A stretch of DNA of 64,000 nt from Flavobacterium album (GTDB taxonomy: Bacteria > Bacteroidota > Bacteroidia > Flavobacteriales > Flavobacteriaceae), in the NCBI RefSeq assembly GCF_003096035.1, contig NZ_CP029186.1, positions 3,330,001-3,394,000 on the forward strand, in the 5' to 3' direction. Positions 37,590-44,906 of the stretch are shown piece after piece (positions within the stretch are counted from its first letter, which is position 1; each line of letters opens with the position of its first letter). The position numbers and the translations under genes are program-made. A model generated the notes under the pieces. It was not told the origin of the DNA, did not search any database, and saw only the letters and a list, made by a program, of their open reading frames with translations.

Positions 37590-38575
37590 CAGCTGCAGAG
37601 TTTCATGGCAATGCTGCCCAGGGTACCCATCTCACCGGCTTGGCCGAAAAGCACTTTTCCGCGGTGCTTGACTACATTCCAGATGATATCACAATATATC
37701 TTTTCATCTTCGGGGGTAATGGCTGCATCGTGATCCACGACCAGTATGTCCCCCCTGCCCTGCTGAGATGCTTCTAATATATCAGGCAAAACTGTCAGGG
37801 CTCCCCCTGTCCCGGCAAGGTCCTTTACCATAGCGATCAGGTGCGCCCGCAGTTTGTCCTTCCGGCTGAGTAGTTCCGACCATGCAGCGTTAGCAATATT
37901 GTGGTAGGAATGGCCTGCTTTTAGCGTTATATGCGCCGGATACACCGATGCGAAACGTGCAGCCTGCATGTAGCGGCTATACATGGCAGGGGATGCAGCA
38001 ATTACATAACGCAGCCTGGAAGTGTTGAAGCGGGTGATAAGCTCGCGGTCCAGGCTGTCAAAAAGGCCGGGGATATCTTTGGGCAGGCCGGGGCTGCTGC
38101 CGGGTACCAGGGGGAAAAATCCGTCTTTGGTTTCGGATAGTACCTTATCGTTCTGCGCATGGAGCAGCCGTACACCCTTGTGGTCAAGCAGCAATATATT
38201 GTAGTCGCAGAAATTGTTACTAACCTCGATAAGGGGGCGAAGATCAAAGCGGTCGGCTACCTGTACGCGGTTCTGCGGCACGGGAAAGGGCGAATAAAGG
38301 ACCTCCCGGACACCCTCGGATAAGAAAATGCTCATGCTGCCGAACTCATGGTGAATGGCAACTTCCGCAGGAAGCAACTGGAGTTTCTCGGGCACCGTCG
38401 TATCCCCGGGCAGGTCTGCCCCTTCCTGTATCATAACTCCGGCCTGTGCTGCAAGCCTCGCTAACTCTGTTGCGCAATGGTCGGGTGTTGTGCACGGCGC
38501 AGCGGTGTTCATGGATATCGTTACGCAGGACGTTCCCCTATGGGAGGCAATCCCCTTGAAGTCAATAGTTTCCAT
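37589..38575 (-). CDS. baeRF3-domain protein, ribosome-associated hibernation-factor family
   Basis: The 328-aa soluble protein starts with a release-factor-eRF1-like N-terminal part (TSCVTISMNT, then FLSEGVREVLYSPFPVPQ) and has the middle-domain segment YNILLLDHKGVRLLHAQND and a C-terminal region ILVVDHDAAITPEDEK. This matches the bacterial archaeo-eukaryotic release factor family 3, members of which have been described as ribosome hibernation factors. It is translationally coupled to the LOG enzyme. A gap of 142 bp separates it from the BON gene upstream, which could hold an internal promoter. A role on stalled or dormant ribosomes is inferred from the family. Confidence 0.75.
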   Translation of the reverse strand: METIDFKGIASHRGTSCVTISMNTAAPCTTPDHCATELARLAAQAGVMIQEGADLPGDTTVPEKLQLLPAEVAIHHEFGSMSIFLSEGVREVLYSPFPVPQNRVQVADRFDLRPLIEVSNNFCDYNILLLDHKGVRLLHAQNDKVLSETKDGFFPLVPGSSPGLPKDIPGLFDSLDRELITRFNTSRLRYVIAASPAMYSRYMQAARFASVYPAHITLKAGHSYHNIANAAWSELLSRKDKLRAHLIAMVKDLAGTGGALTVLPDILEASQQGRGDILVVDHDAAITPEDEKIYCDIIWNVVKHRGKVLFGQAGEMGTLGSIAMKLCS

Positions 38576-38717
38576 AATACTTGTTTTTTTAAAGTTTTTG
38601 TATCATTCAGGCAGCAGCTCCGCTTTTTGCGGGACGCTGCAGTATTATTGCCAGCCAGCAGTGCAGCAGTTTAAGAACCTTTACTATGATGCTGTGAGCT
38701 GTGGTTTTTCCATGTTT

Positions 38718-39368
38718 TTACAGTACTTCCAGCAGGTTCTGTACGTGTTCAGCCCCCGAGGCATTCCAGGCCATCTTTTCGGCTGCTTCTTTCTGAGCAA
38801 GCGAGGGTACGCTTCCCCGAAGGATAATTGTATTGCCAAGGGCTTCTACGGTAATATCATCATCGTCAATATCGCGATTGCGAAACAGCGCTCCCTCGAC
38901 ATCCCGCGCATCGGCTTTATGGTCCGGTTGTGTTCGCACAGTGATCTTATTGTTTACGCCTTTTACCCCCAACAGCTGTGAGGCGGCCTCGCGGGCGGCT
39001 TCCCTCTGAAAATTCCGGCCTACCTCGCCCTCCAGGGTAACATAGCCGTCACTGACCCTAATCCTAAGCTGCTTCCAGGGAATCTCCCAACGCCACTGGT
39101 AGGCCTGATGGATGGCTTTTTCGATCTCAGCGTCAGTGAGCACCATTGGGCCGTTTGGCGCGACTATAATATGGTTGACAATACCCCTTACACCACTGAC
39201 ATGCCTGGCCGCGCTTTGGGCAGCTTCCTTTTGGCTGTATTGTTCAACCTTACCCGTTAGGATTACTACGCCATCCTCTACTGCAACCGCAATAGGGATA
39301 TCGTCCACCTCAGGCTGGAAGTAAAGCGACCGCTCCACATCCAATTGAATGGTTTCATCTGTTTTCAT
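38718..39368 (-). CDS. Triple BON-domain protein
   Basis: The start at 39368 (MKTDETIQLDVERSL) is preferred over the ATG three codons upstream because the paralogue at 41187 begins at the matching Met. The protein has three BON domains of about 65 residues, each with the pattern VxDGxVxLxGxVxxxxQKEAAxxAA, then GVxxVxNxI. There is no signal peptide, so it is probably cytoplasmic, unlike OsmY. BON domains are thought to bind membranes or phospholipid. It overlaps the DUF6629 gene by 14 bp. Two close paralogues start the same operon. Confidence 0.9.
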   Translation of the reverse strand: MKTDETIQLDVERSLYFQPEVDDIPIAVAVEDGVVILTGKVEQYSQKEAAQSAARHVSGVRGIVNHIIVAPNGPMVLTDAEIEKAIHQAYQWRWEIPWKQLRIRVSDGYVTLEGEVGRNFQREAAREAASQLLGVKGVNNKITVRTQPDHKADARDVEGALFRNRDIDDDDITVEALGNTIILRGSVPSLAQKEAAEKMAWNASGAEHVQNLLEVL

Positions 39369-40044
39369 ATTTATCATGATTATTTAGTTGTTGTAGCCCT
39401 TGCGCGGCCCCATTGCCCGAAGCAAATATCCAATAGATGAATCCGCTGATTACGGCTGCAAAAAAGCACCAGGCCGATACGAAATCACGATCGTACAGTA
39501 CTTTTGCTGCAAGGTACGACAGTGTTAGAGCTACAGCCAGACGATACATACCCCTGATGCCGGAAACCCAGAACGGGGCAAGGATGGCAAACAGGTAAGG
39601 CAGGCTTGCCATGATATGGTAAGGAGAATGCTGGTGCTGCATGTACCGGATATGGCAATCCGCAACGGTTACTCCCACGCTATAAGTAAACAGGTAAAAA
39701 GCCAGATAAAGGGAGGTAAAAATGCCGATGATAAGAAGCATGCGGAGAATATTCCTGCGCACCCTGTCCCGTTCCGGCAGCAGCAGTGCTAAGGGGATCA
39801 ATACCGGCCAGACCGATTCAGCCACAAAAAGGTAAAAATAAGCAAGGTCTGTCCTTAAGCGGTAAAGCGAAAGGTTTCCCATCGAGACCCATATAAGGCC
39901 CTCGGCGAATTGCTGGATTGCGAAAATTAGGGGTATGCAGGCAAAAAGCAGTTCAATCCGCTGCCTTGCCTTTCCTATGGAAGCTGCGCCCAGGGCTGCC
40001 AGTAAGACTGCCAACGTAAAGCTTGCAGAAGATGAGATGCACAT
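39355..40044 (-). CDS. DUF6629-family membrane protein
   Basis: The 229-aa protein has about seven transmembrane helices. The N-terminal signature MCISSSASFTLAVLLAALGA and the segment LIFAIQQFAEGLIWVSMG are characteristic of DUF6629. The biochemical role is unknown. It overlaps the following BON gene and lies 16 bp downstream of the small lipoprotein gene, so it is part of the operon. Confidence 0.8.
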   Translation of the reverse strand: MCISSSASFTLAVLLAALGAASIGKARQRIELLFACIPLIFAIQQFAEGLIWVSMGNLSLYRLRTDLAYFYLFVAESVWPVLIPLALLLPERDRVRRNILRMLLIIGIFTSLYLAFYLFTYSVGVTVADCHIRYMQHQHSPYHIMASLPYLFAILAPFWVSGIRGMYRLAVALTLSYLAAKVLYDRDFVSAWCFFAAVISGFIYWIFASGNGAAQGLQQLNNHDKYENR

Positions 40045-40060
40045 GGCGGTATGTTTTTAG

Positions 40061-40522
40061 TTAAGGTAAAGTATCATTTCCCAGCACTGCAATGGTGCTG
40101 GCGAGAGCCTGCAACGCCTCGCGGTAGTCCTTTATAAAGGCCGGATTATCGTGCTCGGTGCGCTCAAGGTGTTGTACCGCGTCCCTGTAGGCATCACTAT
40201 GCCCTTTCAGCCTTCCCCTTAGTTTATCCAGTTGGTACTGCGCCTTGATAAACTGCCTGCGCCGCGCCGCCATATGCCTTCGCCTGCCCGGGTCGGCCGT
40301 TTGGATATCCACCAGTGTAAGCAGTGAATCAAGCCGGCACAAAGTGCTGTCCGCTTCGCGCTCAAAATCCCTGTACTGGGAAGATATTTTGATTGCCGGC
40401 ACAGTATCCCTGATAGCGGATGTCCTGATTTGGGTATCTCCTGCACCATTACAGCCGGGCAGCACCATAACGGCCAGGACAAGGCCTGTCAGGCGCAGGA
40501 GTCGTAGTTTAAGCCTCAACAT
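40061..40522 (-). CDS. Small hypothetical lipoprotein
   Basis: The 153-aa protein has a lipoprotein signal (LTGLVLAVMVLPGC, lipidated Cys near residue 24) and a helical, charged mature part (YRDFEREADSTLCRLDSLL, then RRQFIKAQYQLDKLR) that probably forms a coiled coil in the periplasm. Its start overlaps the upstream BON gene by 7 bp. No family is recognised. Confidence 0.75.
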   Translation of the reverse strand: MLRLKLRLLRLTGLVLAVMVLPGCNGAGDTQIRTSAIRDTVPAIKISSQYRDFEREADSTLCRLDSLLTLVDIQTADPGRRRHMAARRRQFIKAQYQLDKLRGRLKGHSDAYRDAVQHLERTEHDNPAFIKDYREALQALASTIAVLGNDTLP

Positions 40523-41187
40523 AGGTAAGGCTGTTCAAGGTTCACGACAAGGTTATTGATAACCTTTGTCACCCCAGGGGTCTTGTAGGCGAGCTTTTCC
40601 GCTTCTTCCTTTTGGTAGAGCGAGCATACCGTACCCTTAAGCTCCACAGCCGTGCCATGCACTTCTACTTCTATTTCATCGGCATCAATCGACCAGTGCC
40701 TGCGCATGGCCCGGACCACCTGGTCGCTATCCACCTTTTCAGCCAGCTCCTTCCCCAGCCTGATCTCATTGGTCACGCCCCTTACGCCCGGCAGGTCTTT
40801 TACCAGGTGGCAGGCATGCTCACGCTGGTAGTTCCAATGAAGGGTTCCCTCCAGTGTCAGCCAACCATCCTCAACTGTTACCGTGAGGGCATCCTGGGGA
40901 ATGATAAGGCTCCCTTGAAGCATCCTTACAGCATCTCTGGCAATATCGATATCATCGGCAAAATCGCGTTTGCCAATGTGTACCGACACTTCGTCCACCA
41001 CCGCCCTTACCCCTGCAACAGACTTTGCGGCATGTTCCGCCTCTGTTTTCTTAGCAAGGGAGTCTACAATGCCGCTTAACGTTACGATCCCGTCGCTAAC
41101 GCTTACTCCGATTTCCGCAGCATGGAGCAACGGCTCGTAACCCAGCGCCAGCTGCACATCGTATTGCAATTCTTCATTTGTTTTCAT
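40516..41187 (-). CDS. Triple BON-domain protein
   Basis: The 223-aa cytoplasmic protein starts MKTNEELQYDVQLAL and has three BON domains: GVSVSDGIVTLSGIVDSLAKK; then LTVTVEDGWLTLEGTLHWNYQ; then VEVHGTAVELKGTVCSLYQKEEAE (each given by its opening). It is most similar to the next paralogue upstream, with the same HAAEIG and LHWNYQRE/LHWDFQRQ elements, so a recent duplication is likely. Second gene of the operon. Confidence 0.9.
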   Translation of the reverse strand: MKTNEELQYDVQLALGYEPLLHAAEIGVSVSDGIVTLSGIVDSLAKKTEAEHAAKSVAGVRAVVDEVSVHIGKRDFADDIDIARDAVRMLQGSLIIPQDALTVTVEDGWLTLEGTLHWNYQREHACHLVKDLPGVRGVTNEIRLGKELAEKVDSDQVVRAMRRHWSIDADEIEVEVHGTAVELKGTVCSLYQKEEAEKLAYKTPGVTKVINNLVVNLEQPYLC

Positions 41188-41227
41188 AGTGAAAGGTTTA
41201 AAGGAACCCTAAAGCCCCCGTTACACA

Positions 41228-41896
41228 TCAGGCATAGAGGTAGTCGTATTCCACCACAAGCTGGTTGTCTACAAACCATACTCCGGGCGTCTTATAGGCA
41301 ATGCGCTCGGCCTCATCTTTCTGGAAAAGCGAAGACACTATGCCGCTCAGGCTGATGGTAGTGCCATGGGCGCGCACATGGATCTTGTCAGAATCGATCG
41401 CCCAGTTGCGGCGAAGGGCATCCTCTACTTTTTTCTGCTCGATCTGGTCCTCGACCTCAGACTTTATCATTAGCTTGTTGGTCACCCCCCTGACACCGGC
41501 CAGGTAACGAACAGCGTTCCTGGCGGCCTGCCTCTGGAAGTCCCAGTGCAGGGTGCCCTCTAAGGTAACCCAGCCATTATCTACCGTTGTCTTGATCTTG
41601 CTGTCAGGCACCGACCAGTTTCCCTTCAGGGCAAGCACTACGCTTTCAGCGATATCAGTATCGCTTATTACAAAGCCATTGGCAAACCTTACTTCGATGT
41701 CGTCTACTACCGCCTTTACACCTGCTACGCTTTTGGCCGCCTGTTCGGCTTCGGTCTTTTTAGCATAGCTGTCTACCGTACCGGTCAGCGTCACAATTCC
41801 GTCATGCACGATCACGCCGATTTCAGCTGCGTGGAGCAGCGGTTCCCATTTGATGGCATCCTGCACATCTTTTTGGAGTTTTTCATTACTTTTCAT
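41228..41896 (-). CDS. Triple BON-domain protein, first gene of the stress operon
   Basis: The start at 41896 (MKSNEKLQKDVQDAI) is chosen by alignment with the two paralogues; an ATG three codons upstream (41905) is the alternative. It has three BON domains with VHDGIVTLTGTVDSYAKK, VDNGWVTLEGTLHWDFQ and VRAHGTTISLSGIVSSLFQ. It is cytoplasmic and lacks a signal peptide. It heads the minus-strand gene run down to 36837. A Crp-like palindrome lies at 41995-42008, about 100 bp upstream. Confidence 0.9.
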   Translation of the reverse strand: MKSNEKLQKDVQDAIKWEPLLHAAEIGVIVHDGIVTLTGTVDSYAKKTEAEQAAKSVAGVKAVVDDIEVRFANGFVISDTDIAESVVLALKGNWSVPDSKIKTTVDNGWVTLEGTLHWDFQRQAARNAVRYLAGVRGVTNKLMIKSEVEDQIEQKKVEDALRRNWAIDSDKIHVRAHGTTISLSGIVSSLFQKDEAERIAYKTPGVWFVDNQLVVEYDYLYA

Positions 41897-41994
41897 GTTT
41901 ACCATTTTTTTAGCGTTAATAAAACTGTTGGAAAGCGAGGCAACATTTAGCCGGGCCGCAGAAACAAAATTGCTTTATAATCCAACAATAAAAC

Positions 41995-42008
41995 ATGATA
42001 TTGATCAG
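41995..42008. promoter_or_regulatory. Weak Crp/Fnr-like palindrome upstream of the BON operon
   Basis: ATGATATTGATCAG has the TGA-N6-TCA core. Read on the minus strand it is CTGAT-CAAT-ATCAT, which fits the window-wide pattern RTGAY-N4-RTCAT except for the first base. It lies about 100 bp upstream of the first BON start. Confidence 0.5.
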
Positions 42009-42477
42009 ACAAAAAAGTGATTTTAAGCACTTTGTATATTTTTAGGCTATTCGGTTATTTTGCTATGCGGTTAATCGTTTTGCAGGCATTAAATGATTAT
42101 TACATCGGAATATTTACGACATTTGGTTAAGCTTCGGGATGAAAACAAGGCGCTTTTTTGGTCAACCATCCATTGATGCCAGTGCACCATTGAATTTATA
42201 TTATAATGCCGCAATTGTCTCCTGAAGACACCAGTCCGGGCTTCCTGACTATCAGGCAACTCAATGTATTGCCGGTTGTTTAGTGCGCCTTTGCAAAACA
42301 CAACCTTAACGGGACTCTGTAAAGATCAGCCGCAAGGACCCTGCCTCGCTTTCAGGCATTTCAACGGAAATAGTTAGTCGTACTATTACCGATGAGGAAT
42401 AAGGTGCCGGTGGATAAACCGGCAACACTATTGCTATCCCGGACATTGAAAAGTTCAGCAGGATGAAAAACTGATAC

Positions 42478-42513
42478 ATGATGAGGATCACATAATTACG
42501 TGACCGGCATCAT
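42478..42513. promoter_or_regulatory. Paired Crp/Fnr-like palindromes upstream of the ATP-cone/MBL operon
   Basis: ATGATGAGGATCAC (42478-42491) and GTGACCGGCATCAT (42500-42513) both have TGA-N6-TCA. Their centres are 22 bp apart, two helical turns, so dimers would bind on the same face of the DNA. They lie 36-65 bp upstream of the -7 element at 42549, a usual activator position. Confidence 0.65.
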
Positions 42514-42548
42514 CCTTTATAACTTGTGTAGATTTTAATTTTGTTAAC

Positions 42549-42556
42549 TATTTTTG
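42549..42556 (+). promoter_or_regulatory. Probable -7 promoter element
   Basis: TATTTTTG is an exact match to the Bacteroidetes TAnnTTTG element. The nearest upstream TTG (42524-42526) is 22 bp away, slightly longer than usual, which is compatible with an activator-dependent promoter served by the paired palindromes. Confidence 0.5.
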
Positions 42557-42579
42557 ATATTCAACTAAATACCAGCACC

Positions 42580-42663
42580 ATGACACCCGTTGCAACCACA
42601 ACGAACCTACTCTCCTGCCTATGGAATGAATTGTTGAATGACCCGTCTACAATAATTGGATAA
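42580..42663 (+). CDS. Short 27-codon ORF in the leader of the ATP-cone gene
   Basis: ATG 42580 opens MTPVATTTNLLSCLWNELL..., ending at TAA 42661-42663, between the probable promoter and the ATP-cone gene. It could be a leader peptide or a small protein, or chance. It has no clear ribosome-binding site and no recognised family. Confidence 0.3.
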   Translation: MTPVATTTNLLSCLWNELLNDPSTIIG

Positions 42664-42718
42664 TCCCAACCGAGCGTTGGTAATTTAAATTATACAAATA
42701 CCTCAAATAGCTACTTCT

Positions 42719-43546
42719 ATGAAAGTAATAAAACGCTCAGGCGACATCGTAGACTTCGACAGGAAAAAGCTGGAAAACTCCCTGTTGCGCTCTGGTGCGA
42801 TGCCATCCGTCGCCAGCCAGGTCCTGGCAGGGATAGACTCGCAGCTACACGAGGGCATTACCACCAAGCAGATTTATAAGCAGGCATTCGCTATGCTCAG
42901 GCGCGCATCCAATGCGCACGCAGCACGCTATAACCTACGGACTGCCTTGCTGCATCTTGGACCCGCAGGGTTTTTCTTCGAGAAATTCATAGCGCGTCTG
43001 TATGCCGCACAGGGATGGCAAACCGCAACAAACTTAATGCTACAGGGCAATTGCGTGTCCCACGAGGTGGATATTGCCATGCGCCGTGATGGTGTTATCA
43101 TTATGGCCGAATGTAAGTTTCACAATAGCCGCGAGGCCATCAGTGATGTCAAAGTGCCCCTCTACATCCTGTCCCGGTTTAATGACCTAAAACCAAAAAA
43201 GCATGAGTTGTTTGGTATCTCAGATCACATCACCCAATGCCTGATCGTGACCAACAACCGCTTCAGTGCAGATGCCGTCACTTTTGCGAACTGTTCCGGC
43301 ATGCAGCTCCTGAGTTGGGATCTGCCGGCAAACGGGTCTATCAGCCTACTGACAGACCGCAACGGCCTGTACCCCGTGACCTGCCTTACTACCCTGACAG
43401 CGATAGAAAAAGAAAAGTTACTGATACTGGATATACTCCTTGTTAAGGAAGTCCTGGATCATTCGGACTGCCTGCATAAAATTGGCATTAGCGAAAACAG
43501 GATAAAAAATGTACTAAAAGAATGTTCTGAACTACGTAATACATGA
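42719..43546 (+). CDS. ATP-cone fused to a restriction-endonuclease-like domain
   Basis: Residues 1-90 form an ATP-cone (KVIKRSGDIVDFDRKKLENSL, then GITTKQIYKQAFAMLRR), the nucleotide-sensing domain known from ribonucleotide reductases and NrdR. Residues 90-200 are a PD-(D/E)xK-type nuclease fold with D118 (HEVDIAM) and E131-C-K133 (MAECKFH). The rest (about 210-275) is a short C-terminal region of unclear fold. The gene ends 4 bp before the MBL/beta-CASP gene, so the two are co-translated. A nuclease gated by ATP/dATP level is a reasonable inference, but the substrate is unknown. Crp-like palindromes and a -7 element lie upstream. Confidence 0.8.
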   Translation: MKVIKRSGDIVDFDRKKLENSLLRSGAMPSVASQVLAGIDSQLHEGITTKQIYKQAFAMLRRASNAHAARYNLRTALLHLGPAGFFFEKFIARLYAAQGWQTATNLMLQGNCVSHEVDIAMRRDGVIIMAECKFHNSREAISDVKVPLYILSRFNDLKPKKHELFGISDHITQCLIVTNNRFSADAVTFANCSGMQLLSWDLPANGSISLLTDRNGLYPVTCLTTLTAIEKEKLLILDILLVKEVLDHSDCLHKIGISENRIKNVLKECSELRNT

Positions 43547-43550
43547 AAAT

Positions 43551-44906
43551 ATGAAAATAAGATTTTTAGGCGGTGCCGGTACCGTAACAGGATCCAAAAC
43601 CCTTGTGGAAAGCAACGGCGTAAGGATATTGATTGACTGCGGCCTTTTCCAGGGCCTCAAAACCCTGCGGGAACTAAACTGGGAACCCCTACCGGTGCTG
43701 CCCGAAACGATTGACTACGTACTGCTCACCCATGGCCACCTTGACCATTGCGGCTGGCTGCCAAGGCTCGTAAGCCAGGGGTTCCGGGGCAAGATTTTCT
43801 GTACGGGCCCTACGCGCCAGATCACAAAGCTGATCCTTCTGGACAGCGCAAAGATACAGGAGGAAGAAGCGGAAAGAGCCAACAGGGAGCACTATTCTAA
43901 ACACGAAGTTGCCGAGCCGCTCTACAACATGGAACAGGCAGCTGCTGTATCCCCATTTTTCAGGACCGTCAAACCACACGAGGAAATAGCCCTGGATGCA
44001 GATATAACTGCCCTATTCTCCAAAGCGGGGCATATCATAGGCGCCTGCAGCATAAGCCTTCACCTGGAAGGCAAGACCCTGGTTTTTTCCGGGGATATCG
44101 GCCGTGATGACGATGTGCTGATGTTTGCCCCTGAAAAGCCCGTTCAGGCTGATTATGTATTTTTGGAAAGCACCTATGGCAACAGGCTGCATCCCCATGC
44201 CGATGTGCTGCTACAGCTTGAAACTTTTATTACCAACACTATTGATAAGGGCGGTACGGTCATTATTCCCGGTTTTGCGGTAGAAAGGGCGCAATCGCTC
44301 ATGTTTCTCCTTTGGCAGCTCAAAAAGCAGGGAAGGCTGCCCGATGTGCCGTTTATACTCGATACGCCTATGGGCGCAAATGTACTGGAGGTTTTTACCC
44401 AAAATACATCCTGGCACAAGCTTACCCCTGAGGAATGCTCGGGGATGCTGCAGCGCTTTACCATTACATCGGCCTTCGAGGATACGTTGGCTACAATAGC
44501 GGATAAGCAGCCAAAGGTTATTCTTGCCGCCAGTGGCATGGCAACCGGGGGCAGGATACTCTCTTACCTGGAATACTATATAGGGATCCCGGAGACTACC
44601 GTTATTATTACCGGCTACCAGGCAGAGGCCACACGGGGAAGGAAATTACTGGAAGGAGCCCGTGAAATAAAGATCTACGGACGATATTTTCCCGTAAGGG
44701 CAAAAATACTGCAAATCGAAGGGCTCTCTGCCCATGGTGACCAGAACGACCTGCTCAACTGGCTTTCCGCATTAAAAGTAGCGCCAAAAAAGGTGTTTTT
44801 AGTACACGGGGAAAACCAGCCAGCCGACGAATTGCGCATCAGGATAAATGAGCGTTATGGCTATCCCTGCACCGTCCCGCTAATGGGCAGCGAGGTTGAG
44901 CTATAA
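43551..44906 (+). CDS. MBL-fold beta-CASP RNA metallo-hydrolase
   Basis: The 451-aa protein has the metal-binding motif H61-x-H63-x-D65-H66 (THGHLDHCGW), the later metal ligands in AGHIIGACS and FSGDIGRDDD, a beta-CASP insertion (PGFAVERAQSLMFLLWQL) and the C-terminal RNA-specificity region with ASGMATGGRIL and SAHGDQNDLLNW. It has the length and motifs of bacterial beta-CASP ribonucleases related to archaeal aCPSF1/RNase J-like enzymes. It follows the ATP-cone nuclease at 4 bp and overlaps the convergent P-type ATPase gene by 6 bp. It probably acts in RNA processing or decay under the conditions that induce the island. Confidence 0.9.
   Translation: MKIRFLGGAGTVTGSKTLVESNGVRILIDCGLFQGLKTLRELNWEPLPVLPETIDYVLLTHGHLDHCGWLPRLVSQGFRGKIFCTGPTRQITKLILLDSAKIQEEEAERANREHYSKHEVAEPLYNMEQAAAVSPFFRTVKPHEEIALDADITALFSKAGHIIGACSISLHLEGKTLVFSGDIGRDDDVLMFAPEKPVQADYVFLESTYGNRLHPHADVLLQLETFITNTIDKGGTVIIPGFAVERAQSLMFLLWQLKKQGRLPDVPFILDTPMGANVLEVFTQNTSWHKLTPEECSGMLQRFTITSAFEDTLATIADKQPKVILAASGMATGGRILSYLEYYIGIPETTVIITGYQAEATRGRKLLEGAREIKIYGRYFPVRAKILQIEGLSAHGDQNDLLNWLSALKVAPKKVFLVHGENQPADELRIRINERYGYPCTVPLMGSEVEL

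Larger units (their letters stand above)
41906..42579. other. Divergent regulatory region between the BON operon and the ATP-cone gene
   Basis: About 670 bp, with no convincing gene on either strand. It contains a weak Crp-like palindrome near the BON side (41995-42008), two stronger ones near the ATP-cone side (42478-42491 and 42500-42513), and a -7 element at 42549-42556. The middle (42089-42460) carries short open frames without coding character. Confidence 0.6.

Noticed and set aside
38595..38645. GC-rich hairpin between the BON and baeRF3 genes
   Set aside because: The stem is imperfect and no T-run follows on the minus strand, so I did not call a terminator; it may still be a processing site.
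38355..38981. 208-codon plus-strand open frame
   Set aside because: Spans the 5' end of the baeRF3 gene, the gap and part of a BON gene on the other strand; the translation has no continuous domain.
42089..42491. Two short minus-strand frames in the divergent regulatory region
   Set aside because: No start context, no conserved pattern, and they cover the Crp-like palindromes.
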